From 2-02-FULL-62-14 sp035632555 (GTDB taxonomy: Bacteria; Nitrospirota; Nitrospiria; Nitrospirales; Nitrospiraceae): a stretch of DNA of 7,502 nucleotides. Of this stretch, positions 1 through 6,935 are shown one piece after another. The translations under genes were made by a program, and so were the position numbers. The stretch spans positions 1-7,502 of the forward strand of contig DASQGO010000050.1 of assembly GCA_035632555.1 (NCBI GenBank). The letters run 5' to 3'. Numbering within the stretch: position 1 is the first letter of the stretch; each line of letters opens with the position of its first letter. The notes below the pieces were generated by a model. The model was not told the origin of the DNA. It worked only from the letters and a program-made list of their open reading frames with translations, and ran no database searches.

Positions 1-6
1 TGCGGC

Positions 7-2253
7 TCAGTTCAGCGCGTTCAACGCCGACCCGGCTTTGAACCACGTGATCTGCTGCTCCGTCATGCTGTGGTTCGTTTGAATTTTGACTTCCTTGCCG
101 TCTTGCTTGTGGATGACGACCGTCACCGGCTTGCCCGGCGCGAGCTTGGCGAGATCCACGACGCTCAAACGATCGTGCATCTCGATCTTGTCATAGTCCT
201 TCGGATCGGCGAACGTGAGCGGGAGAATCCCCTGCTTCTTGAGATTGGTCTCGTGAATGCGGGCGAAGCTCTTGGTCAGCACGGCCCGCACGTTAAGGAA
301 CCGCGGCGACATGGCGGCATGCTCGCGGCTGCTGCCCTCGCCGTAATTCTCGTCGCCCACGACGATGGACCCGATGCCCTTCGCCTTGTACCGGCGCGCG
401 ATCGCGGCAATCGTCAGGTTGCCTTCGTTCGCCAGCACGTCGGTGCCCTTCCCCGGCTCGCTCGAAAAGGCGTTGGTGGCGCCGAGGAACATGTTGTCGC
501 TGATCTTGTCCAGATGGCCACGGAACTTGAGCCAGGGGCCGGCCGGAGAAATGTGGTCCGTGGTCGTCTTGCCCTTGGTCTTGATGAGCAACGGCAGCTT
601 GTCCATATTCTTGCCGTCCCAACGCGGGAACGGCTGCAGCAACTGCAGCCGCTCGCTGGTCGGCGGAATGTCCACCGTCAGCTTACCACCGTCCTCCGCC
701 GGCGCGATATACCCCTCCTCGCCCTTCGCAAAGCCCTTGGCCGGCAATTCCTCGCCCTGCGGCGGCTGGAATTTGAATTCCTTGCCATCGGCGCCCTTCA
801 TCGTCTGGTGCACCGGATCGAAGTTGAGATCGCCGGACAGCGCGTAGGCCGTGACGATCTCGGGGCTGGCCAGGAACGAGAGCGTTTCGTTGATGCCGTC
901 GTTGCGGCCGGGGAAATTCCGGTTGAAGGAGCTGACGATCGACTCGGCCTTGCCCTTCACCGCGTCCGCCCGCTTCCACTGGCCGATGCAGGGGCCGCAG
1001 GCGTTCGCCAGCACCGTCCCGCCCATCTGTTCGAAGGTCTCCAGGAAGCCGTCGCGCTTCATCGTATGGAAGATCCGCTCTGAGCCTGGCGAAATCAGAA
1101 ACGGCGTCCTCGCCTTGAGGCCGGCCTTCAGGCCCTGCTTGGCGATGTGCGCCGCGCGGCCGATGTCTTCGTAGGAGGAATTGGTGCAGCTGCCGATCAG
1201 CGCCGCCTTCAGTTGAACCGGATACCCTTTCTCCTTCGCTTCCGCCGCCATCTTGGAGACGGGCCGCGCCAGATCGGGCGTGTGCGGACCGACCACGTGC
1301 GGCTCGAGCTTGGAGAGATCGATCTCGACGACCTGGTCGAAATGCTTCTCCGGCGACTTGTAGACGTCCGGATCGGCCACGAGCAGGTCCTTGTGGGCCA
1401 TGGCGAGGTTGGCGATGTCCGCCCGGTCCGTGATGTTGAGATAAGCCACCATCTTCTGGTCGAAGGGAAACACCGACGTCGTCGCGCCCAGTTCGGCGCC
1501 CATGTTCGTGATCGTGCCCTTGCCGGTCGCGCTGATCGTTTCGGCGCCGGGGCCGAAATACTCCACAATCTTGTTCGTGCCGCCCTTCACGGTCAGCAGG
1601 CCGCACAGATAGAGAATGACGTCCTTCGGGGAGGCCCAGCCGCTCAGCCTGCCCTTGAGATGCACGCCGATCAATTTCGGATGCAGCACTTCCCAGGGCA
1701 ATCCGGCCATCACCTCGCCGGCGTCCGCGCCGCCGACGCCGATCGCCAGCATGCCCAAGCCGCCGCCGTTCGGCGTGTGCGAGTCGGTGCCGATGATCAG
1801 GCCGCCGGGGAACGCGTAGTTCTCGAGCACCACCTGATGGATGATGCCGGCACCCGGCTTCCAGAACCCGATGCCATATTTTTTGGCCGAAGACGAGAGG
1901 AAGTTGTAGACCTCCTTGTTCTCGTCCATCGCGCGCAGCAGGTCTTTCTGCGAGCCGACTTCCGCGCGGATCAAATGGTCGCAGTGGATCGTGCTCGGCA
2001 CCGCCGCCTTCGGCTTGTTGGCCTGCATGAACTGCAGCATGGCCATCTGGGCCGTCGCGTCCTGCATGGCCACGCGATCCGGGCGCAGCGCCAGCATGGC
2101 CTTGCCGCGCTCCCAGACCTGCGTGTCGAAATTGTCCGCATGCGACACGAGGATTTTTTCCGTGAGCGTCAGCGCGCGGCCGAATTTCTTGCGCGCCTTC
2201 TCGGTGATCCCGGGCATCTTTGCGTAGAGTTTCTTCACCATTTCAACCGACAT
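7..2253 (-). CDS. acnA: Aconitate hydratase, mitochondrial (ACO2-like) type
   Basis: Interconverts citrate and isocitrate through cis-aconitate in the cytoplasm; beside ATP-citrate lyase it presumably runs isocitrate to citrate. The 748-residue protein matches the mitochondrial-type aconitases (about 750-780 aa) rather than the longer IRP1/E. coli AcnA-like forms of about 890 aa. The three [4Fe-4S] cysteines are visible: C356 in GSCTNSS and C419/C422 in ACGPCIGQW. Active-site motifs are HCDH (90-93), GTDSHTPNGGG (155-165), TTTDHISPAGPW (563-574) and GEGSSREHAA (638-647), whose first serine (S641) is the expected catalytic base and R643 the substrate-binding arginine. The C-terminal swivel domain runs from about 555 to the end and keeps the family ending WFKAGSALN. 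The ATG is preceded by GGGAGAGG a few bases upstream, which supports this start. It is the last visible gene of the aclB-aclA-aconitase block. The symbol is the one usually applied; the protein is not an E. coli AcnA ortholog by length. Confidence 0.96.
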   Translation of the reverse strand: MSVEMVKKLYAKMPGITEKARKKFGRALTLTEKILVSHADNFDTQVWERGKAMLALRPDRVAMQDATAQMAMLQFMQANKPKAAVPSTIHCDHLIRAEVGSQKDLLRAMDENKEVYNFLSSSAKKYGIGFWKPGAGIIHQVVLENYAFPGGLIIGTDSHTPNGGGLGMLAIGVGGADAGEVMAGLPWEVLHPKLIGVHLKGRLSGWASPKDVILYLCGLLTVKGGTNKIVEYFGPGAETISATGKGTITNMGAELGATTSVFPFDQKMVAYLNITDRADIANLAMAHKDLLVADPDVYKSPEKHFDQVVEIDLSKLEPHVVGPHTPDLARPVSKMAAEAKEKGYPVQLKAALIGSCTNSSYEDIGRAAHIAKQGLKAGLKARTPFLISPGSERIFHTMKRDGFLETFEQMGGTVLANACGPCIGQWKRADAVKGKAESIVSSFNRNFPGRNDGINETLSFLASPEIVTAYALSGDLNFDPVHQTMKGADGKEFKFQPPQGEELPAKGFAKGEEGYIAPAEDGGKLTVDIPPTSERLQLLQPFPRWDGKNMDKLPLLIKTKGKTTTDHISPAGPWLKFRGHLDKISDNMFLGATNAFSSEPGKGTDVLANEGNLTIAAIARRYKAKGIGSIVVGDENYGEGSSREHAAMSPRFLNVRAVLTKSFARIHETNLKKQGILPLTFADPKDYDKIEMHDRLSVVDLAKLAPGKPVTVVIHKQDGKEVKIQTNHSMTEQQITWFKAGSALNALN

Positions 2254-2327
2254 GATACCTCTCCCACTCGCATCGGACGACGGGCGGCGGGCCGGACATT
2301 GGAGCGGAAACCGCGTTCCTCCCCACT

Positions 2328-2352
2328 GCCTGTTGCCCCACGCCTGTTGCCC
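2328..2352. repeat. Short direct repeat in the aclA-aconitase gap
   Basis: The 11-mer GCCTGTTGCCC occurs at 2328-2338 and again at 2342-2352, with a period of 14 bases; the flanking CAC before each copy extends the similarity. It lies inside the 125-base gap between the aclA stop and the aconitase start. On the transcript strand it reads GGGCAACAGGC twice. There is no hairpin followed by a U-run in this gap, so I see no intrinsic terminator, and I found no convincing promoter. The repeat may be a small duplication or a tandem protein-binding site; the sequence does not decide. Confidence 0.5.
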
Positions 2353-2378
2353 TTTTTAACGGCGGCACTTCCCTCCAT

Positions 2379-4205
2379 CTACTTTAACGGAGGGACCTCC
2401 CGCCTTTTAGGCGCCGCGTAGTTCACGAGATAATCGAACAGGCGGATCAGGCGGCTGTCCTGCCGCTTCTGGTCCACCCAGTGGCCGATCAGGCCGATCG
2501 TCCGGGCCAGAATGAAGAACCCGTTCAAGCTGTCCACCGGGAAGCCGATGTCCACCAGCACGGCGGCCATCGTGCCGTCCACGTTCAGGATCAGGTTGTC
2601 CTTCTTCGCCGCCGTCACCTGCTCCACCTGCAGGGCAAAGTCGAGGCAGGGCGTCTTGATGTTCAGGCTCTTCACGTAGCCGACCAGTTCCTTCACGCGC
2701 TTGTCCGGATTGCGCAGGCTCTTCACGCGATGGCCGATGCCGGGCACCGGCCCGACGTTCTTCTTCATGTAGGCCAGGAATTCGTCCACGCTCATCTTGT
2801 GGTCCACCGCGTACTTGAACCAGCGGCCCGCGTCCGTGACCGCGCCGCCGAAGCGCGGCCCGATCATGATCATGCCCGCCGCCACCGCCTGCGAAAGGCC
2901 GATGCCGGCGCAGGCCGCCAGGATCGTCGCGTAGGCGCCGCTGACGCAGGGGCCGTGGTCGGCCGAGAGCATCAGGATGCGCTTGACGATTTCAGCTTCC
3001 TGCTTGCTGATGAGCCGCTTGTCCCAGAGCAGCCCGATGATGTGGGGAATCTCATAGCCCTTGTTGATCAATTCGGAAGCGGGATAGCCGTCGTAGCAGG
3101 GCTCATCGCCGCGGTCGTCGCTGATCGTGGTGCGGATCAGCGGCGCGACGATGACTTCGTTGTCCTTCATCGCCTGTTCGACCGTCTTCGGCAGCTTCGG
3201 AACGTCCGCCGCCGCCACCTCGGCCGCCGGCTTGACCTGTCCGCTCTTGACCAGTCCCTCGTAAGTTTCCTTGATGGCCGGACCCAATGCGCCAAACGTT
3301 TCCGGCACGATCGCACCGGCTTTCTTGAGCGCGTCCGATTTGGACCTGGCCGAGCCCTCGCCCTTCATGCCTTCCTTCGCGCCGGCGTGGCCGAACTTCA
3401 TGCCCTTCGGCAGGCTCTCTTGGCAGAATCCCGACACGACCGCGAGTAATTTGATGCGCCGCTTCTTGGCGCCGTACCATTCGGCCGCCCGCTCTTCCAG
3501 GTCTCCGCCCATCTCGCCGACGATGACGACCGCCTTGGTCTGCAGGTCCTGCTCGAACATTTCGAGATAGCTGACATAGTCCGTGCCCGGGTAGGCGTCG
3601 CCGCCGATGCCGATGGCCGTCGTGATGCCGTCTGCGAACTGCGAGCAGATCCAGATGATCTCGTTGGACAGGCCGCCCGACTTCGTGATGACGCCGAACG
3701 ACCCTTCTCGGTAGAGCTTGCAGGAGACGAGATTGTCGTAGGCTCCGCCGATCACGCCCAGCCGGCAGGAGCCCGCCGAGATGATGCCGATGGACGAGGG
3801 CCCGTTGAAAACTTTTCCGAGCTTGGTGGCGTGGCGGGCCAGCAGCTTCGCGTCTTTTTCCGGCACGCCTTCCGTGATCATGGAAACGACCTTGATCTTG
3901 GGATCGTTCAACGCCTCCATGCCGCCAGCGCAGGCCCGGTCCGCGCCGATGTAGACGAGGCTGGTGTTGATTTGCGGATGATGCTTGGTCGCCTCGGCCA
4001 CGGTCTTGTAGACCGGGATCGTGATCAGGCCGCTGCCATAGGGAATCTCGTTGGTCTTGCCCGCGTCAGGTGGATAGACGAAGGCGTCCACGTACAGCGA
4101 CTTCTTATTGAGGTAGCAGAACTCGGCCATCCGGCGCGCGGCATTCTGCCCGGCCACGCCGCCCTGAATGACCACATGGGTGTCTTTGTTTGCCAGAATG
4201 CTCAT
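2379..4205 (-). CDS. aclA: ATP-citrate lyase, large subunit (AclA)
   Basis: With AclB it cleaves citrate, using ATP and CoA, to acetyl-CoA, oxaloacetate, ADP and phosphate, the key step of the reductive TCA cycle. The 608 residues equal the reported length of Chlorobium AclA. Domains in order: an N-terminal CoA-binding Rossmann-like part (GGVAGQ, 15-20); a succinyl-CoA-synthetase-alpha-like part (about 130-335) with SGGLSNE (176-182), GEMGG (230-234; E231 matches the conserved glutamate) and KFGHAGA, whose H273 is the expected phospho-histidine; and a citrate-synthase-like C-terminal domain (about 345-608) with ADHGP (H417), GIGHRVKS (H492) and LNVDG (D543), corresponding to H900, H975 and D1026 of human ACLY. 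The presence of the last domain means citryl-CoA cleavage is built in, unlike the split citryl-CoA synthetase/lyase system. AAGGGG eight bases before the ATG supports the start. It follows aclB by 48 bases, so an operon is likely. The stop is TAG. Confidence 0.97.
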   Translation of the reverse strand: MSILANKDTHVVIQGGVAGQNAARRMAEFCYLNKKSLYVDAFVYPPDAGKTNEIPYGSGLITIPVYKTVAEATKHHPQINTSLVYIGADRACAGGMEALNDPKIKVVSMITEGVPEKDAKLLARHATKLGKVFNGPSSIGIISAGSCRLGVIGGAYDNLVSCKLYREGSFGVITKSGGLSNEIIWICSQFADGITTAIGIGGDAYPGTDYVSYLEMFEQDLQTKAVVIVGEMGGDLEERAAEWYGAKKRRIKLLAVVSGFCQESLPKGMKFGHAGAKEGMKGEGSARSKSDALKKAGAIVPETFGALGPAIKETYEGLVKSGQVKPAAEVAAADVPKLPKTVEQAMKDNEVIVAPLIRTTISDDRGDEPCYDGYPASELINKGYEIPHIIGLLWDKRLISKQEAEIVKRILMLSADHGPCVSGAYATILAACAGIGLSQAVAAGMIMIGPRFGGAVTDAGRWFKYAVDHKMSVDEFLAYMKKNVGPVPGIGHRVKSLRNPDKRVKELVGYVKSLNIKTPCLDFALQVEQVTAAKKDNLILNVDGTMAAVLVDIGFPVDSLNGFFILARTIGLIGHWVDQKRQDSRLIRLFDYLVNYAAPKRREVPPLK

Positions 4206-4253
4206 CCGGATTTCCCCTTCGTCCTTTCGTCGATCTTGGTTGCGGCCGGAGGG

Positions 4254-5453
4254 CTACTTGCCCTGCAGCGCCATGTCCACGATGTCCGTCAACGGCGTTT
4301 TCCGGTCGTAGACGTGGATGTCGAATCCTTCGTCCTTCAGCTTCCGCATGAGCTCCAGGCCTTCCTTCTCGTTGGGACCGCCGCGGCGGACCCAGATCTT
4401 CACACCCTTGAGCTTGCCGTCGCTCTTGGCCTTGCGGAACCCGGCGATGATGCCGCCGAAGGTTTTCTTGACGTCGGTAAAATTGGCGATCGCGCCGCCG
4501 ACAATGATGTGCTTGATGTCGGGCAGGGATGCCACCTTCTCGGTGAGGACTTCCACGGCCCAGTCCGGCGGATCGCCGGAATACTCGGCGTAGTTGGCGA
4601 GCTTGCCGCCCCGCGCCACGACGGCGTCGGAGTAATAGACGCTGGCGCCGCCGCCGGCCGGCAGCATCGCGATGTTGCCGCCCGGAATCTGGATGAACTT
4701 GACCGAGCCCTTGATCTTGGAATCCACCCCCATGACGTCGAGCTCGTCCTTGGTGTAGGCGCGCCCGAATTCGGCGGCGAACGAAAAATTCCAATCCGGG
4801 TGCCGGAACTTGGCGTCGCCGTCCAGCAGCGTCACGGCATCCAGCGCGACCAATTCCCCGTCGCCTTCGCGGGCCACGACCGGATTCACTTCCAGGTACT
4901 GCGCATCCTCGCTGTCGAAGCACGTGAACATTTTCCCGGCGAACTCGGCGACTTTCTTCACCAGCCCGCCGGAGAACCCCGCGGCCTTCGCCAGTTTCTC
5001 CAGCGCGGCTTCGGACGGCTTTTCGCCGACCTCCACCTGCAATTTCTTGACGCGGTCCCAGTTGGATTCGACTTCGATGCCGCCGCAATTGGCGACCAGT
5101 ACTTCGGAGCCTTCGCGCGTGGACTTGACCGCGACGTAATACTCCTCCTTGTGCGTAACCATCTCGGAGACGATGACCTGCGTGACGGTGATGCTGCCGA
5201 CCTGGCGGCCGAGCATCTCCTTCGCCGCCGCCACTGCGCCCTTCAGATCCAGCCCGACCTTCACCAGGCCCAGCTTGAAGCGGGAGCCCAGCGCCTCGTG
5301 CGCCTTGGCGACCAGTTTGGATTTCTTCAGCCAGTCATTGACCTCGCCGAGCTTCGCCAGCTCGTCCGCCGACGCCACGACCACATAGTGGGGAACGGTG
5401 ATGCCCCACTTCTTCATCAACCCCATACCGGGGCCTTCGAGTACCTTCGCCAT
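4254..5453 (-). CDS. aclB: ATP-citrate lyase, small subunit (AclB)
   Basis: ATP-grasp and citrate-binding subunit of ATP-citrate lyase, equivalent to the N-terminal part of animal ACLY. At 399 residues it has the length reported for Chlorobium AclB (398). The first part (about 1-240) is the ATP-grasp fold; YLEVNP (186-191), with E188 and N190, is the metal/nucleotide motif, followed by D205 in LVALDA. The second part holds the citrate-binding motifs: AGGGAS (266-271), YAEYSG (288-293), VGGAIANFTDV (318-328) and VRRGGPNEKEG (355-365), all very close to the animal enzyme. The start is supported by AAGAGG seven bases before the ATG. It is the first gene of the aclB-aclA-aconitase block and lies downstream of mutM across a 214-base gap containing candidate promoters. 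Its protein should bind AclA to form the active heteromer; neither is expected to work alone. Confidence 0.97.
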   Translation of the reverse strand: MAKVLEGPGMGLMKKWGITVPHYVVVASADELAKLGEVNDWLKKSKLVAKAHEALGSRFKLGLVKVGLDLKGAVAAAKEMLGRQVGSITVTQVIVSEMVTHKEEYYVAVKSTREGSEVLVANCGGIEVESNWDRVKKLQVEVGEKPSEAALEKLAKAAGFSGGLVKKVAEFAGKMFTCFDSEDAQYLEVNPVVAREGDGELVALDAVTLLDGDAKFRHPDWNFSFAAEFGRAYTKDELDVMGVDSKIKGSVKFIQIPGGNIAMLPAGGGASVYYSDAVVARGGKLANYAEYSGDPPDWAVEVLTEKVASLPDIKHIIVGGAIANFTDVKKTFGGIIAGFRKAKSDGKLKGVKIWVRRGGPNEKEGLELMRKLKDEGFDIHVYDRKTPLTDIVDMALQGK

Positions 5454-5460
5454 GCATCTA

Positions 5461-5499
5461 CCTCTTGGTTTTTTGAATGAAATCCGCGGTCGAAAGAGG
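5461..5499 (-). promoter_or_regulatory. Possible stem covering the aclB Shine-Dalgarno
   Basis: In the aclB leader, CCTCTT (5494-5499 on the plus strand, read in reverse) is exactly complementary to AAGAGG (5461-5466), which is the aclB ribosome binding site. One extra G-U pair is possible at the outer end. The intervening loop is 27 bases, so the stem is marginal on its own. It could lower translation of longer transcripts, but a chance match of six bases is quite possible. Confidence 0.25.
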
Positions 5500-5502
5500 C
5501 GC

Positions 5503-5531
5503 AGTGTAGCGGAGTCTTGCTGCTAACTCAA
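5503..5531 (-). promoter_or_regulatory. Candidate sigma70-type promoter, proximal to aclB
   Basis: Reading the minus strand, TTGAGT (5526-5531) and TACACT (5503-5508) are separated by 17 bases; each matches the sigma70 consensus at 4 of 6 positions. The predicted start lies near 5496, giving a leader of about 43 bases before the aclB ATG. The position in the only sizeable AT-richer gap upstream of aclBA is supportive. The transcript would begin inside the left arm of the possible Shine-Dalgarno stem. Confidence 0.4.
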
Positions 5532-5549
5532 TCCACCAAACGGACTACC

Positions 5550-5567
5550 GGCCCTTAACAAAAGGCC
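5550..5567. repeat. Small bulged inverted repeat upstream of aclB
   Basis: GGCCCTT (5550-5556) and AAGGCC (5562-5567) can pair over a five-base loop, with one bulged C. It lies between the two candidate aclB promoters. No T-run follows on either strand, so it is not a canonical intrinsic terminator for mutM. An operator or a chance structure are both possible. Confidence 0.3.
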
Positions 5568-5624
5568 TATCGAACCCCTTTCCACGAGCTATGTAAGTCG
5601 CTGAAATTACAAAAGAAGAAATCA

Positions 5625-5654
5625 AGTCTAGGCGATTAGATGGGAGCCAGTCAA
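5625..5654 (-). promoter_or_regulatory. Candidate sigma70-type promoter, distal to aclB
   Basis: On the minus strand TTGACT (5649-5654, 5 of 6 matches) precedes TAGACT (5625-5630, 4 of 6) by 18 bases, starting 14 bases after the mutM stop. A transcript from here would carry a leader of about 165 bases, including the 5550-5567 inverted repeat and the whole possible Shine-Dalgarno stem. The long leader and the imperfect -10 make this uncertain. Confidence 0.35.
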
Positions 5655-5667
5655 GAGAGAAAAATGG

Positions 5668-6501
5668 CTACTTTCGCTGGCAGACGGGACAGTAAAAGGA
5701 GCTGCGCTGGTCCGCGCCGAGAAGCCGCCTGATCGTCCCGCCGCAGCCTGACGGACAACGCGTTCCTTCCTTGCCATACACCAAGTGCCGGTGCTTGTAG
5801 CGTCCCTCGCTTCCGTCCGGCGCAAAAAAGTCCCGCACGCTGGAACCGCCATCCTTGATCGCCTGGGCCAGCACCTGCCGCATGACGCGGTAGAGCCGCC
5901 GCAGGGACGGCTCGTTCACGCGGCCGGTCAGGCGCGCCGGATGAAGCCGGGCGCGGAACAAAATTTCATTCGCGTAGATGTTGCCGATGCCCGCGATCAC
6001 TTGCTGATGCATGAGCAACGGTTTCAGGCGCCCGCGCCGCCCGCGCACGAGCGAGCGGAAGTCCCCCCACGACACGGTCAAGGGATCGCAGCCGAACCGG
6101 CGCGAGACAAACTGTTCGAGGCCCGGGCGGTCCAGCAGATAGAGGCGTCCGAAACGGCGGGGATTCCAATAGCGGAGATCGGAGGCCTGCCCGCCGTCCA
6201 ACGTCAGAACGAGATGCGTGTGTTTCTGATAGCGGGGCGCGAGCGGACCGAACAGCAGCAGCCCCGTCATGCCCAGTTCGGCGACGAGATAGCGCGTGTC
6301 CCGCGCCTTCTCCAGCGCAATCGCCACGCTCTTCCCATAGCGATCGACTCCGGAAACGCGCGCGCCGCGATACCACTCCAGCGTGTCAAACCCCAGCCGG
6401 ATGATATCCTCGCGCCCCACCCAGCACTCTTTAATGGTGGCGCCGAGGATGCGCTCACGCAGCTGCCGGGCGGCGACTTCCGCTTCGGGCAGCTCAGGCA
6501 T
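5668..6501 (-). CDS. mutM: Formamidopyrimidine-DNA glycosylase (Fpg/MutM)
   Basis: Bifunctional base-excision repair enzyme that removes 8-oxoguanine and formamidopyrimidines and cuts the abasic site. The 277-residue protein begins with MPELPE, where P2 is the Schiff-base nucleophile and E3 and E6 are conserved; K57 (YGKS) is the expected catalytic lysine. GMTG (77-80) and NPRRFG (113-118) supply the intercalating Met, Arg and Phe. GIGNIYANEILF (171-182) is the helix-two-turn-helix signature. The C-terminal zinc finger uses C249, C253, C271 and C274 with R266 in QRSSFYC. Its spacing, C-x3-C-x17-C-x2-C, has one extra residue in each of two intervals compared with E. coli (C-x2-C-x16-C-x2-C). 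PRRFG and the N-terminus favour Fpg over Nei. The start overlaps the end of the phosphatase gene by 8 bases, suggesting translational coupling; AAGGA lies 11 bases before the ATG. Confidence 0.96.
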   Translation of the reverse strand: MPELPEAEVAARQLRERILGATIKECWVGREDIIRLGFDTLEWYRGARVSGVDRYGKSVAIALEKARDTRYLVAELGMTGLLLFGPLAPRYQKHTHLVLTLDGGQASDLRYWNPRRFGRLYLLDRPGLEQFVSRRFGCDPLTVSWGDFRSLVRGRRGRLKPLLMHQQVIAGIGNIYANEILFRARLHPARLTGRVNEPSLRRLYRVMRQVLAQAIKDGGSSVRDFFAPDGSEGRYKHRHLVYGKEGTRCPSGCGGTIRRLLGADQRSSFYCPVCQRK

Positions 6502-6928
6502 GGGGAGACTGTTCCTTGCGGCCGTCCGTCCGCATTTGCAGAACGGACTGGATCGTGTCTTCCAGGTGAGGCAGCGGCGTCGCGCCCGGCCGCCGCGATT
6601 TGAGCAACTGGAGGGCGTCGGAATAGCTCATTCCCTTCACGCAGCAGAGATAGGCAATAATCATGGAGACCGACCGGCCCATGCCGGCCCGGCAGCAGAC
6701 CATAATGTTCTTTTTCGGTGTGTGCTGCTCCAGCCATGCGACCGCCTCATAGACCTGTTGCGGAGTCGCCTGGCCGAATTCAACCATCGGAATCTTGTGA
6801 AACAGCACGCCGTCGGGAGGCGTGACGTCATGCTCCGCGGCGAGAAACAGCAGGCCCTGCACAAACGAGGGCGGCTTCTTCGCGTCTTCGACGTTGCCGA
6901 CCAGCAGGGATTCGGTGACGTGATGCAT
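6494..6928 (-). CDS. Dual-specificity/tyrosine phosphatase-like protein
   Basis: A 144-residue, single-domain cytoplasmic protein with the fold pattern of small dual-specificity phosphatases: an N-terminal SLLVGNVEDA strand (7-16), the P-loop CRAGMGRS (C79-S86, matching C-x5-R with C79 as nucleophile and R85 for phosphate binding), and the late GMSYSDALQLLKSRRP helix (99-114) typical of the family. Two key neighbours differ: the residue before the nucleophile is C78 instead of the usual histidine, and IPMVEFGQATP (46-56) places E50 where the general-acid aspartate normally lies. Substrate is unknown; phosphoprotein, phosphoinositide or nucleotide are all possible. The gene heads a two-gene unit with mutM, overlapping it by 8 bases. 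No Shine-Dalgarno precedes the ATG; instead a TATAAT lies 7 bases upstream. The family call is firm, activity is inferred. Confidence 0.88.
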   Translation of the reverse strand: MHHVTESLLVGNVEDAKKPPSFVQGLLFLAAEHDVTPPDGVLFHKIPMVEFGQATPQQVYEAVAWLEQHTPKKNIMVCCRAGMGRSVSMIIAYLCCVKGMSYSDALQLLKSRRPGATPLPHLEDTIQSVLQMRTDGRKEQSPHA

Positions 6929-6935
6929 GGAACAT

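Noticed and set aside
70..1083. Plus-strand open frame of 337 codons opposite the aconitase C-terminal half
   Set aside because: Register-matched shadow; no motif, and the region is needed for the aconitase swivel domain.
1147..2421. Plus-strand open frame of 424 codons opposite the aconitase
   Set aside because: Same register effect as above; the aconitase on the other strand carries every catalytic motif and the antisense product has low-complexity composition.
2481..3449. Plus-strand open frame of 322 codons opposite aclA
   Set aside because: Register-matched antisense of a fully conserved gene, without a start-site signal or family motif.
2379..4205. Succinyl-CoA synthetase or citrate synthase instead of AclA
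   Set aside because: The N-terminal part resembles succinyl-CoA synthetase alpha and the C-terminal part citrate synthase, but both occur in one 608-residue protein with KFGHAGA, ADHGP and GIGHRVKS, the combination specific to ATP-citrate lyase.
3831..5480. Plus-strand open frame of 549 codons opposite aclB and the start of aclA
   Set aside because: It is in exact codon register with the minus-strand genes, where an antisense stop needs a TTA, CTA or TCA sense codon, all rare in this GC-rich coding sequence. Its translation is Arg/His/Asp/Leu-rich with no recognisable domain, while aclB and aclA are certain.
5550..5567. Intrinsic terminator for mutM
   Set aside because: The stem is short and bulged and no T-run follows on the minus strand. 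It is listed only as an inverted repeat.
5628..5852. Minus-strand open frame of 74 codons across the end of mutM
   Set aside because: Out-of-frame shadow within mutM; the real frame contains the zinc-finger cysteines in this stretch.
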